Origin: Lethocerus indicus
Lineage: Eukaryota; Arthropoda; Insecta; Hemiptera; Belostomatidae
Assembly: GCA_019843655.1 (NCBI GenBank)
Contig: JACDQD010000005.1
Coordinates: forward strand, 4,677,575 to 4,741,574
DNA length: 64,000 nucleotides
Direction of reading: 5' to 3'
In this document: in pieces, positions 1-13,200 of the stretch
How the letters are laid out: every line of letters begins with the position of its first letter
How positions within the stretch are numbered: the first letter of the stretch is position 1
Position numbers and translations under genes: made by a program
The notes under the pieces: model-generated
Seen by the model: only the letters and a program-made list of their open reading frames with translations
Databases searched by the model: none
What the model was told of the DNA's origin: nothing

Positions 1-3000
1 GGTATGGGGGGACGCTGCGGATAATAACGGGGGCCGCAGACTGGTTGTAGGGAGGCGGACGGGGTAGAACGACCATGAGCCTACGTTCGTTTCATGAAAC
101 GTCGCGGAAGTTCATAAATCATTATCATGTGCGGAGGACTGTCAGGCGCCAGAAGAAAATTACTTTTTGGTCTCTTAAAAACAGCGCTCAATGTGTATAT
201 TTTTTTAATTCTGCAATCAAGAATAAGCTCTAACCAACAATTTTTTGTGGGGAAGAATTCACCTTTTGATTCTTAATCCAACCGAAGACTGTTCGCGGGT
301 TGCGCGATACACATGTAACGCAATTCAGTTATCGAGTCGGTTTCGAAAAAAATAGTTGGTTGGCATTATCTAATCCTTAGATTAAGACTCAAGACCGCCG
401 TGGTTATAATTGTTTTTCTTGCGGGATTGATATTTCTGAAAAGTCAGCAATCATTTGATTCAAAGCCAATTTTATAAATAAATATTACTTTCGTTCGGAT
501 ATTTCTTTACTAAACCAACCAACGTGAAGACTAAATTCGGGTCCTCCACTTGGTCCTTATCACCGAACGACCGGAGGTAGTCCTGTGTAAAATTAAACTG
601 GATCGGGCGGTCTGTTTTTTGCCGTTCATTCGTGGATTAATCGAATCCAAAAATGCGCTCGGGCATAAACAAAACGGAAGGAGACGCCGCGTTGTGTGAA
701 GCGGGTCGATCGGACGATACAGGCGGTCGTAAAACCGCGCCGTTGATCCCGCGTCTGGCATTCGCATTTAGATTTTTGACCCAGTTCCTCTTTTTCCCGC
801 CCTCATTTCTTCTCTCCTGTTCGAATTCTCGGCTTCGTAAATCCCGCAGATATGCTATGCGCCGCTCCACTGCTGGCAAATAGTCGGTTCGCTAATCGAT
901 AAAATCATTTTTTCGTTCGGGTCCGACTCGCAGACGGCGGCAGTAAACCTTTTTTTTGTGGTACCAACAGTCAAATAGTATTAGCCGCGTGGGAGGAGAA
1001 TTAAAACAAGAAGGGTCTGAAACATTCCGCCCTCTAAATTCTAGATATGTAATTTCAGTAAAATTTACAAAAACAAACCCTAGACTTGATCGATGCCTGG
1101 ATATTTTCCTGACACGATTTGAATAAAATTCGTTAGGTCTGTGAAATTTTGGCTAATTATTTTCCCCGGATATAAACCAGACGTTGTTCCGGATGTTGTA
1201 TATTGCAACATTGTAAATCCTACATTTACCGTTAGACTTGTATTTCAATACGGAGACACTCAGCCAAGCATTTACGCATATCGGCTGCGTATGAAGCATC
1301 GTATCTGCATTGCCTCTGCCAAGTGTGTACTGTATATCGATGTTCGTGTATTAGTTCCACTTATTGGTGAAACTAATTGGCCTATTTGATAGGCGTTCCT
1401 GGATTAGTGTCTAACTTCTCCCCGAAAATGTTTATTGAATTCCCGTTCTCATTAAAACGGTTTCATTTCCATTTACCAAAATGTACTGATCCGCACACTT
1501 TCCACGGTAAATCGCCCGGTAAGTCGACTTTCAAAGCGTCGAGCGAGTACCGACAGAGAATTCGAACCGAGACTGGTTCGGCCAAGTCCCCCTTTTCAAT
1601 TATAAGGACGCGAACGGTGGGGACGGTACGTGCCATTGTTTCATAGCGACGGCTTAAACTCAACTCGCCAATATCTGAATTGAGCCTCAAGTTCGAGTTA
1701 ACCTCCTGTCGTCCCACTTTCCCGGTTAATACCTCCGTACTGAATCGGCATAGTTTATTTCGTATGGAATGTTGTTTCTCACGTCGCGAAAACGTTTTCA
1801 ATATTGAAATTCTATCGCAGTCATCAAAACGACTCCTCCGCCCGTCTTGAGAAGAAGGAGAGGTATTTAGTTGGAGCGGGAAAATTCTGACATATTGCGA
1901 TGAACACAAAAGTAGTTCGACGTTCAATTATACTATTATAATTTGAACCAAAATTGGAAAAATTAGAATTTTTCGAATGTAAGTCGGTTCAACAATTGAC
2001 TACCAATAGTTTCATTTTCATATTTATATAGAACATTATTAAATGTACAAAGTTCTGTAAAAATAAAAGAAATCAGCAGAAGTTTGCTTTTGTGAGACTC
2101 TTCGAGAGGGTTTTTTCTTGCAACGTTTGCTTTATAGGTCATTTTACCGTCTTATTACTATTTATTCTGGAATAAACGAAATGTATCCAATATAAAAATA
2201 AGTGTTCTTTAAAGTTCTTTAAAAATCTGGTTCTCGACTTTCCGGGCAGAAATTTATTAATGAATGCCGTCACTTTGGTACCTGGACCATCGTCTATAAT
2301 CGAATTTCATCACATACTTCCAGGAACTTGTTGACTTTCTGTTTTATTCTTGATTATTTCTTTTTGTATCGGTTATCCCTTCGATATTTCAGAACGATTG
2401 TTCAGAATTGTTGTCACATTCAACGCGAACAGGGAAGAGAGATATACAAAAACGGAGAGGGGTCTGCGCTAATTTCGTTGCGTAATAATTTCATATTATA
2501 TTTTATAAAAAATATTTTCATACAAATGAATTCCGAGTGCAACGAATTTAATCACTCACGTCAACTGTAATCGGGCTAATTATACGGATTGAACTCAATT
2601 AAATTGATGCAAACAAAAACTGGGAATCACAACTTTAAACAATAAAGGTCGGGAAAAACGTGCACAAAAGGTTCCCCAGTCAACTTTTTACTGTCGATCA
2701 AAATACATTTTATACCGATTTTAATAATTATACATTTTGTTTTGTCGTAATTTCGAATAGAATCACTGACAGTTTATTTTTGTCAATTTTAAAGTTACAA
2801 TTGAAATTTATATTTCAAACTATGTATTTGTCCTGCTACCTACACTCTACCATTGTAGATATTGTTAACACCGTTTCGTCAATCGCTCTCCGGGAACGGC
2901 GTTAAAAGCCGGTCAAGTTGGAACATGGACTCGGTCAACTTATGGAGGCGGCATTGCTAGGGGCCGGGTTATGCGGGCCGAAGTGGCGATACAGGAGAGA

Positions 3001-3083
3001 GGCGTAGCGATAAAAGCGGAGAAGAGAGAGAGATAGAGTGATAGGGAGAGGGAGAGCGGAATTGAGAGGGAAACAGGCCGACA
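1..3083. other. Upstream flank and putative 5' leader
   Basis: No coding region can be supported here; the reading frames present are short and resemble no known family. The sequence is mixed AT-rich with GC-richer patches around 650-900 and 1480-1860. The last part, about 3010-3070, is strongly purine-rich with GAGAG repeats and lies directly before the start codon, so it is probably 5' untranslated sequence or promoter-proximal DNA. No TATA box or transcription start could be assigned with confidence. Confidence 0.5.
3010..3070 (+). promoter_or_regulatory. GA-rich leader before the multiplexin start codon
   Basis: A run of GAGAG-type purine repeats ends about 14 bases before the ATG at 3084. 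In insects such tracts near promoters can bind GAGA-type factors, but a simple purine repeat in the leader is equally possible. The position is directly visible; the regulatory role is inference. Confidence 0.3.
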
Positions 3084-3236
3084 ATGGAAGTGCCCCGGAC
3101 AGGATTCGATAGGTCGTCGGGACCGGTCAACAATCGATTGTCGATTTTCCGTTGGTCTGCCGCGGTGGTGGTACTGGCAGTTACGGCGAGAGTCACCCTC
3201 CAAGAGGACCAGCAACAATATCAATTATTACCACAG
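3084..3236 (+). CDS. Mp: Mp exon 1: start codon and signal peptide
   Basis: The ATG sits in a favourable context (A at -3, G at +4). It encodes 51 residues: a basic/polar N-region, then a hydrophobic core ([12 protein letters not shown]) typical of a secretory signal, then a Gln-rich tail. The exon ends in phase 0 at CAG followed by the donor GTGAGT. The next supportable exon is 27.8 kb away; the in-phase join and the signal peptide make this the likely first coding exon of this isoform. It might instead be the first exon of a different, unseen transcript. Confidence 0.7.
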
Positions 3237-5162
3237 GTGAGTGCCCCTCAACCCTACCCCTCCTCACCCCACCCGAGAGCCACCCCCATCCCTTCACTTC
3301 AATATTATTAATTCAAACCAGCTTACCCAGATACCTCTGTCCGAGTCCGGCATTACCGGTCAGAATCAACCGCCACTCAATCTATTTTATATATTAATTA
3401 GTGAATATTCATTCCGGGATAATGCGCAAACGCGGTAATTTGTTTGACCGAAGTAGGTCAGTAAACATTTTCCTTTATATTCAGTTATCTTTTATTTTTT
3501 ATATCATATATCAACTCAACTTATATATAACTGAATAATGTAATTTTTGACGAAATGCCTTATAATAAGCATTATTGGTAACAAGAATATAAATTCATTT
3601 TTACATATAAATATAAATAATATGATTGCATTATTATTAATGCCAGAATCCTATAATTCAATTTTACTCTGAACTAAAATGAAGCCATAGTAAAGAAAAG
3701 TGCCATGCGATTCTACCTTCTACCTTCTGTCTTCACTATATAATCAGTGAAACCTCCAAGTATAGTTGGGTCCCAATTTTTCAATTGTCTCCGGGGAAAA
3801 CAGCGGGAAAAAAGGAAACTCCGGGTCAGAACAGGGAGCAATTTATTTTTTGAACTGATTATTCATGCCCGATCAGCGAAACTGAAAAGGGCTCTCTGAT
3901 CATTCGGGCGTAGGGACACGTTGTTCTGAAGCGTTATCTCCGGCGGGCCCGGTACCGGCTAAATAACAGCGCGAAATCCAATTATGAATTTCGGAGTCGC
4001 CAAAGAAAGCGAAACTCATTCCGCAACAATTCCAATTTTCAATTAACTTTTTCCCCCCGTCTAGATAATAAAAACAAACATGATTTTAATATGTACCGAA
4101 TCTTCCAACGGAGGACCTCATGACCTATGGCCGGTCGTATGGTAAACGCCACAGAGTCGTAGTCGAAACGGTTCACTTTTATCGCGTTACGTCATTGAGA
4201 CATTTGAAATTATCGATACCCTATCTGTCAGTCTACAATCCGTAAAATGATTTATAGTCTTTCTATAACCGTATTTTTCTTCACGAATTGATATTTCGTT
4301 ATCTACCATACTTTCCTCTCATACTCTTTTTATTTCATCTGTTTTTTAGTGGTTAGGATTTAATTAAATTACAATATAATACGAAGAATATCATTAATCA
4401 ACACTGACTTTCCTAATTAATCGGTATTTCGTTCTTATCGAATCGACAGTTCCTTTGAAATTGAGGGAGCACACATGTATCGTTAAATTATTAATTGAAT
4501 TTGTCGGAACTATAATGCTATTTTCATTTATTTGAAGCAGTATATAAACGGAGTAAGTGAACAGTGATGAAATTTCAAAAACCAAATGAAGTTCCTAACA
4601 GCCTCCCCTGGCGTCGTCTTATTACATAATAAGACACGTACTCTTCACTCGAAACTGTAATATGTAAGTACAAACACTAGGGTTTCTGATGGCTGTGCAT
4701 TAGGTAAAAGATAGCATTGGAGGGGAGGTTCGGAAAATGTCGGATCTGCGAGGTAGAGATCGCAAAGCCTCGAAGTCGCGACCTTAACAAATGGAGTTTG
4801 TTGGTTGACAACTGGTCCCAGTAAAACACAGTTGTTTACGGTTGGGCTAAGCGGGGCGGCGGGAGGGGGTTGAATGGTGTTGGGGGTAGTTGGCTCCACA
4901 GTAAATTTCCATGAGCCAATGAGTCCCCCAGTTCGATGGGGAGTATGGAGTTCCACTCCCCCAACTCTTACCACGTCATACTCCAACAGTCTAGCTCTAG
5001 AGTCACTACATACATGCACGTTAGTGTACTTAACATTTACATGCATTCTCGCCTGAAATCGTATAAATATAACCAAATGACAGTCGATGAGAACTCGTCA
5101 AAAAAATAGTCTTGGTTAGTACTGAATTAGGAAATGGAGATAGAAGATCACATATATAACTG

Positions 5163-5206
<44 letters not shown>

Positions 5207-7214
5207 ATGTAGGGATTTCAAGGAGGATTGCAGAATGCCTGTTAGTAATTAGTATACATGATTCGTGTTTAAAAATTGAATTGAGATATCTGAGCTGAGA
5301 GAGGGCTTAAATAAAATCTCCCCACAGCTAGTCCTATAATAAAACAAGTGTACGCCAATATTGGTGCACATAAACCGGTGTAATATGCGGGTAAAAATTA
5401 AAGATACGTGGATTATTCATTTTAATTATAGAAAAATGTATTTTAATAATTTCTTTCTCGGCCCTCATGTACGCGAGGTCTGTAATTTAATGCCGCGTTA
5501 CAGGCTGAATTAAATTGGAACGACCTCGTTTGGAAATTCACAAAAATTAAATATGTTTCATTCGCGTCCTCCGTTCGTAATGTAATTCACCCGCTGTGGG
5601 ACAATTTTCCTCTGGAATTATACACAAGATCGATGATTAGGTTAATTGAACTTTTGTTTGGCCGGGCCAGATTTAAACTTTCGACTTTTTGGCCTTTGAC
5701 AAAACAAACGGCTCTGGTCCGTAAACAGGCCTAATTAAATATCGCCGCACGTTTCCGTTTCCAATATTCAATTTCTCATTTATTCGCTTTTTGTATTATT
5801 TTTTTGCCTTTGTTATTCTCTACATAAAGGCCCCATTCTGTCTGTTTTTTGTTGTGGCCAGGGGGGACGGTTTTGATGGAATGCAGCGTTTCAGCTATGC
5901 GGGAATTATCCTCGATGAAATGTTGCGAAGGTACTGATAATAATAACGTTGGAATTGCTTCAGTTATCGCTAAAAAAAAGATCTCTATCGATATTCATAT
6001 TTGGAAAGATCAGCACTCAATAACCCATGTGAAAGTTCCGGATAAGCAAGTAACAATAATAATTATTAAAAACATATCTTTTAGTGCGACATTACCTGTG
6101 TCGCAATTGTTAAATCCTCGTGTTTCCCTGTAATATCAAAGTTATTGTATTGTGTAAATCTCTTACCCGTCAAATATAACACTTACAACTGACTTACATA
6201 CCTGGCTAAACGGCAAAAAAAGTGGGTGGGTACTGGCAATTTGACTTCCTATTCGAGTCCGCCCCTCCGCCAGTTGGTTATAATTTATAGCGAGTCGTTT
6301 AAATACTGTGAGAGCTTTTAATTAATCCAGGAGTTGGCATAGCCCAGGCCGGACCGAAATGGCTCCAGAGAACCGCGCAAAGTTTTAAGCCTCTTTTCTT
6401 AAGCGGTGAAATCCCGAACACCAGAGGATATACCCCAAGTTTTTATCTGGGCCCATTTTATCTGCACAACTTACCGACTATGAACTTTTCAATACGTATA
6501 TACGTTTATAAACTTTTACCCATACCACACGGACGAATGAATGAACTGAAAAATATTTGCTTAAATATTGTATGAGCTGTTCTCCTTTAAACAATTGAAA
6601 TTTGTACAACATGTATATGTCGTATGATTTATTGGAGATTTTCAGAAACGCAATCGTGCTATACATACTGCAATATCGTGTAAATGATTTATTCAGCGCG
6701 TAACAGTGAGTTGATATTTAGGCGCGTACTTTATGCGCATTTTTACGATAAAAATAATGTTTCCAATTGCCTACTGGGTCCTGCGTTAGACAGATACTAC
6801 AGATTTTCGGTAGAAGCCGAATCCTGTCTTAGTCGTTTAGCGATTTTTCACTTTGTAGTAACAGCTGTGAAGAAAATAATACCCGCTGGTCTTACCGTAT
6901 TTTCGTCGGCTGTTGGGGCGGAAATGATTAGAACTTAATAAACTTCATTGTCTCGTTATCGCATTTTCCCGGTCGATGGGTTTCATTTGGGGCGTTTAAA
7001 CGTCGGTGTCCGATCCAGCGAAACAAAGTAAGGTTTTGGGTTTCGTGCATAGAGGCGGTTCTTGTAAAAAGTTGAGTGGGACATGGTCGGTGATTGGTGT
7101 GGGGGTGAGGGGCGGAACATAATTAAGCTTTTCCCCGCCAAAAACCGTCTGCCCTTTTTACCAAGGGTGGTGCAGGAGAGAGAAGGAGAAAGGGTGCGAC
7201 GGAGGAAAGGGGAC

Positions 7215-7246
<32 letters not shown>

Positions 7247-10200
7247 CTTTGAAGTCCTTTTAAAGTGCGTGCTACCCGTTTAATTACGTCTTTCATTCCT
7301 TCCCCCCACGCCCCAGGCTTCACACTTGCGTCCACATCCCTTTCATAGGCGCGCACACGCACACACACACACACGTAGACACCTACGAGAAAACACTGGC
7401 CATCACCGACACCTGTGATGAGACTAACAACGCTTCTCCAATGCGTGTGTGCGTGTGCGTGTGAGTACGTGTCGTAAAGCAGACAGAAAAGGGCGGATTG
7501 CGGCCGTGTGTGTGCGTTCGCCCTCCTGTAATTGTCTCTGATTTCAATTACAACCCCGTCCGAAGTCAGACGGGGAAAATTTGCTCTCGTTTTTTGACGA
7601 ATCCCCTTACACCTAAAGTCTGCTAAATGAGGAGTTACTGTCCTCTAATATACGCCTCTAGTATTTCGCATTATATTAATCGTTATAATCCCCATTTTTT
7701 TTATTTCTACAATAGTACGGGTTATTAAGGAAATTTTAAATTAAAAATTTATAACATACTCTAACTGAAAACAGCATCCCCAAATTGAGGCCGAGGTTCA
7801 GGGTCCTATTTACACTACTCGAACTCCATTTTGAATTTAAAATGGTTTATGTGATAACAATGAAATTCATCTCAATTAAATTCATAACTCTCAATACAAT
7901 TCAAATTCGGTTTAATAATAATAATGAGCAGTGTAGAGAAAAAAGATACTGGCCCATATCGTTTCTTGGAATGTTCAGTACTACTCGAGTCTTCTGTGAT
8001 TTCTGTAATCTTTACACATTAATCCTACAAATCACGCGCAATTAATTATGGACATAATACTATGTTATACTACTACAGAAGATGGGAGCGTCTACCCTAA
8101 ATAACTCCCCCTTACAATACCGATATAAAGACTATGCGTATAACATATATTTTGAAAATATTATTAATAATACACGATTACAAAAAGGTCGTCCAGCAGA
8201 AAATGCACGACGGAAATTGATATCCTAATAATTGGTTAGCGTTCGCCGGACCAATTCGGGCAGGAGAGAACGGCGAGGAAAACATAAAGAAAAAAGAATG
8301 TAGGTTTGGGTAATGAAGAATGAGGTGAACCAGAGGGGGGTTTAGGAGGTGGAGGATGAGGAAGAGAAGGAGGAAGAGGAGGAGGATATGCGAGCGAAAT
8401 CGTTTAGGAATCTCATTTGCAGTAAAGCAGCGGCCACCTGAATTACTTCTTCGACGTAACTCGTAATTTGTTAAGAACCGACGCGGTTTTCATCTTCAAC
8501 TTCTTTTTATACCCGAGTTCAAAACCGGCCCGTCAACCTAATTCGTTCCACCATCGTTCTGTATCAAAATGTTAAGAATCATTTTTGTATATTAAGTTGA
8601 AAATACAAATATTTCTTACGCTCGGGTACTAATTTTTATACTGTAAATGGAATAAATCAAATCGTTACATGTAAATATCGTTAGGCTGACAGTGACTAAA
8701 TAGCACGTGGTCGATCACGAGATTATTATTTATGGTACGCTGTTCAACGACCGAATAGTTTGAAGCCCCCAATAGTTTATGGTTGGGTGGCGCCTGTCTC
8801 TCTCCCGATGTCCCCCTGGCTAGATCGATTGCGTCTTCCTGTTATCATCGGCAGATTTCGCCCAAGTACGCAATGAGCCGTATCGGCTACCGATCATTTG
8901 TCCTGTCAGTACCATTACTGGGGTAACAACGTTTTAAGTCGTTACAGGCGCGTGTCTCTGCAGACGTGCTACTGACAGTGGCGAGAAGTTGAAAAGGAAC
9001 GATACTATTCAAACCGTATAGCGGATCTCCCTACAAAAATAATACAAAATATATATATATAAAAATATTTATGCGTCATAAATATGCTTCGTATCAAAAA
9101 GTCTACAATTCTACTCAGACCCCAATCTTACTCAGATCTATTGAAAAACGTGTATAGCATCATGAAATAATATATATCCCAATTTAATTTATAGTAATAT
9201 AGAGGCCGATAAGAATAATGATAGCGAAATTAGATTTGTAAGACAGGTGACTTGTGAGGCTTACTTAGCATGAGGAAATAACAGGGACCGTCAGAAATAG
9301 TGGCCATAGTGACGGACGGATTTCGAGACGGTGAAAGGGGGCGAAAGAGGAGAGAGATGGACAAAAAAAACGAAACGAGATATAAAGAGGGGGGCCGAGA
9401 AGGAAGGAAACACGAGAGATAGTGACCCATTCACATAGAACACGAGGACACGCACACGCAGGAGGGGCTGAAGACGCTCGCATCACATGTGTTATTTATT
9501 TTCAGACGGCACAGGATAAGAAAAAACAATGCACATTTGTTGGCCTCGGATTAGCAGTGTCATTGGACACACACATGCACACATACACGATCATATTGTA
9601 TGTCTTTCGGCCGGAGCTTTACGAGCGACGCGTGCTTTTTTAATAGTGCCGTTCATTAGCCGATCATTCCTTAAGACGGCGATCCCCGCAACCAACACAA
9701 ACACACGCGCGCATTTAATGGCAAACATGCGAGTACCATAACTTACTGGTGTTGAAGCATACAATTGGGCGAAAAAACTTACTTCACACAGAAAAAAATG
9801 GACCAGAGTGTATTAACTATGTTGTAAAATATTAGTCATATAAGAATTACTATTATTTAATTCAAATTATATATCCGTAAGAAATTGTAAGTTCCAAGTC
9901 CTTATGGGAGGACAAATTTTATACTTCATTTGTTTTAGATTGAATTACTGAAATAGAATATTGAACACAGAATGACGTGTTCCTTAAAATTGAGTATCAC
10001 ACTCGCGATAGTCTGTTTCCGCAAATAAGTAAGACAGTATTGACAAATATATAACAATTTGGGAAAAAATGTCGTATTTTCTGAACACGATCCCCAATAG
10101 TACGGATTGAATTAGCGAAAAAGTGTTTTTTTACCGCGTTTTTCGCCATGCTTAAAAAATAACAATAAATCGCTTATTAATAGACTATAAATATAAGAAG

Positions 10201-13200
10201 GGCGGCTCGTACCCGTCGGGTATCTCGTAAATGCCTAATTTATTAGCCGCAAACCGGATTTTAATTGGGCCCGTCGGTCGAGTACCGGAGTAAGACTAAT
10301 CGGTTTATTCCTTGTCCTACAATACGCTAAGCCCTTATTAATGAGGGAGCAGCTGACGCCGCAGCCGGCGGAGTGACTTGGGCGTGGGCGGCGGGCACGT
10401 ACAGCCCGTATAAAACTTTATTGGCTTTAATCAAAATTCAAAAATATTCCACTCCAGGCCCCGTCCTTCAATTGTGTCCCTCTTCCCTTTCTTTCGACTT
10501 TAAGTTCTCTTTAAAACGGAAGAGTATTAAAGGAAAAAGTGCTCAGCGCCGTTCCCACGTACCGACGCTATATTACAATCGGTTGTTGGGCTTTATTGCA
10601 CTCCGGGATTTATGCGGTAAACCTCCCCCAAGTACCCAAATGAAAACAGCGTCAGGAACATTAGAGAGTTGTATGCTCAGGCGCCATCGCGAAATAACCG
10701 GTTTACGATTCCGTCTCCAGTTTTTCTGTTATAACGGTGCCATTATATTAATACCACTAACATAATACATTGGGTGTCAGACTAAATCACCTGACATAAT
10801 GTCATGTGTTTCATTATCGGTAAAAACCTCTTTCATGTACCTAAGCATAACTTTAGTGATATTAGTATGATTTTTTAATAAATTATTATTCCGAGACAAA
10901 ACTAATAGTTTATGAAATTATGACTATAAAAAATTTTAAATTAGATTACAATAATCATAAATTAGATTGACGCTAACGGATAATCAGCTACTACATCACT
11001 GTGTTAATTAATTCTATACATGCCTATTCCTATAAAACTACCGTGATGAAATATTCTTTTTAAATAGTTAATTGCCCATACATAAAAATTAGCCTACCAG
11101 TGAAACAGAATAGTGGCTTAAAACGTTGTATACATGTTCGTTACAATTTTTAATAAATATTGCTCTTCCGGCGTCCATAAAGAAAAAAGAAGAAGTGAAA
11201 TACTACCCAAGTTTTATAGTAATTTCGTTGCGCCGCAGAAACTCGTAAGGCGAAAAACCGGGACGTAATAAATTTTAATTTTTTCGGGATATGATTTATA
11301 CTTCAGAGATCATTGCATTCGCCTTCTTTTGGCGCATAATGCCCGGCAAGGAAAGTGAGTTTTCTTGAGTGGGAACTTTAAAAGTCAAGTGAGCGTGACT
11401 TACTTTCAAGCCCTAACTGAGTTGTTGGGGCGGAGTGGACGCTAGGGAGGAATCTACCCCAAAAGCAATGGGGGTTCTCTCGCTGACCCCTCCTTCAACC
11501 CCTTTTCGCCATTTAGGGGGTATAATTTCCAAGTAAAAGTCCGTATTGATAAACCGCTTTTCTTCTGTGCGCTAGATATATTAGGAAAAAAGAGAAAAAA
11601 ATCAATAAAATACAATATACCAGCCAAAACCGGTGATGTATTAGAAATGAACAAATATGTTTTATAAGTTTGTAACATCCGATGAGAGAGCGAAGCCATT
11701 TCATACCATAAACTCAAGCGTCAAAAGCTGTATTTGTATAATTTAAAACCGTTTTTATACGTTTATTTATTGCCTATGGGTGACTCAATAGTTTGGCCTG
11801 GCAGAATACTGTCGTGCCAGATATGGAACGTTGGACGAATTGGCGGCTAATTGGTTGCATTGATGCGGCGGACAATCGTTTTCGGCTTGAGCCGGCCGGC
11901 GTACAATTTAAACTAATGTCCGATCCAGTAGTAATTTATGTGTGATGTCACCAGTCAGTTGGGACATCGTTCCGTCCTCGATTAATTTCCCAACTGACGT
12001 CCCTCGCCTTTCGAGTCGTCAATAGTTTTCTCGTTTCCATCTCCAGAGTCAATATTTTCCGATATCATTACCATAATGCTATAGTGATAAACGAAATAAT
12101 ATATAGGCTTTCGGATATATGTTGTTATCCGAAATTAGTATGCTAATGTATAATATAAAGGGGAGTAATCTACTTCTGATAATGGCTAGAGTGAAGTATT
12201 TTTATATAATTTTGTGGGCCTAAAAAGCTAGATCGGTTTCTACGCCAAATTCTCGTGTGAATTTGGTACTTCCGTTTAGATATTTGTCCTCGACTCGATC
12301 ACCCCACCAATATCTACTTGGGTTTTTCTTAGTCGGCCCATGTGGTTTGACCGGGCAATTAGTTTTTCAAAAGAATCGACCCGCGCCCTCATCGCACCAA
12401 TCGCCGAATCGTACGTGTTTTCGAGACCGGCAACAAAAAAATATATATGTACTTGTACATATATATAATGCAAACATATGTTCGTAAACGGTTCTTGCAC
12501 TTCCTTGAACCGCGTCATCTGCAGTCTGGTGGTGACGGTTGAGGGCTGTTCGAGGACGGGCGCGTTGGGAAATATCCGCTAGTCCAGACAGATTAAAGCG
12601 CGCGCCCCCCCGCCCATTGACGGGCACACAAGCGAGCCCGCAACATGTTTATTGACCGATATGAATGAAAATTGCTTTATGAAAAACGACATTCCCTTCC
12701 GCCGGGTTTCCCGTCCAGCCCATGTGTATAATTACGACCCACATGAATGAATTTCAACACGCCGCTATTGACATACTTCCCATCCTCCCCACCCCCCGCG
12801 TTCGTTTTTGGCCCGCGCTACATGTTCGCTTATCGAGACCTTGATTTGAAAAATAACTGAACTTAACCGGAACATGATAACAGAGTTGTTAATTATTTTT
12901 ACAATACTGGTTTTTCACCAATGGTTAGTTGGTAATCACATAACATTTTTCAGCTGTGATAGAAATATTGTGCTAATGAACGGCGTGGATATACATGAAA
13001 TCTAAAATAATTGGAAATAAAATAAATGATCGCTATTTGGATAAACTTCAAGCCTTGTTCTTTGACCACTTTATTATTATGGTAAAAATTATTGTAAATA
13101 TTAAATCGGTTCCAATTCGATCCAAACAGCGAAGGGCTCCAGTTTACGAAGGATTAGAATAAGAATGGACTGTAGCAACGTTATAAGTACAGATGTCGGT

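Noticed and set aside
10373..10765. 130-codon frame on the + strand
   Set aside because: No domain, no splice or promoter support; composition follows the local DNA.
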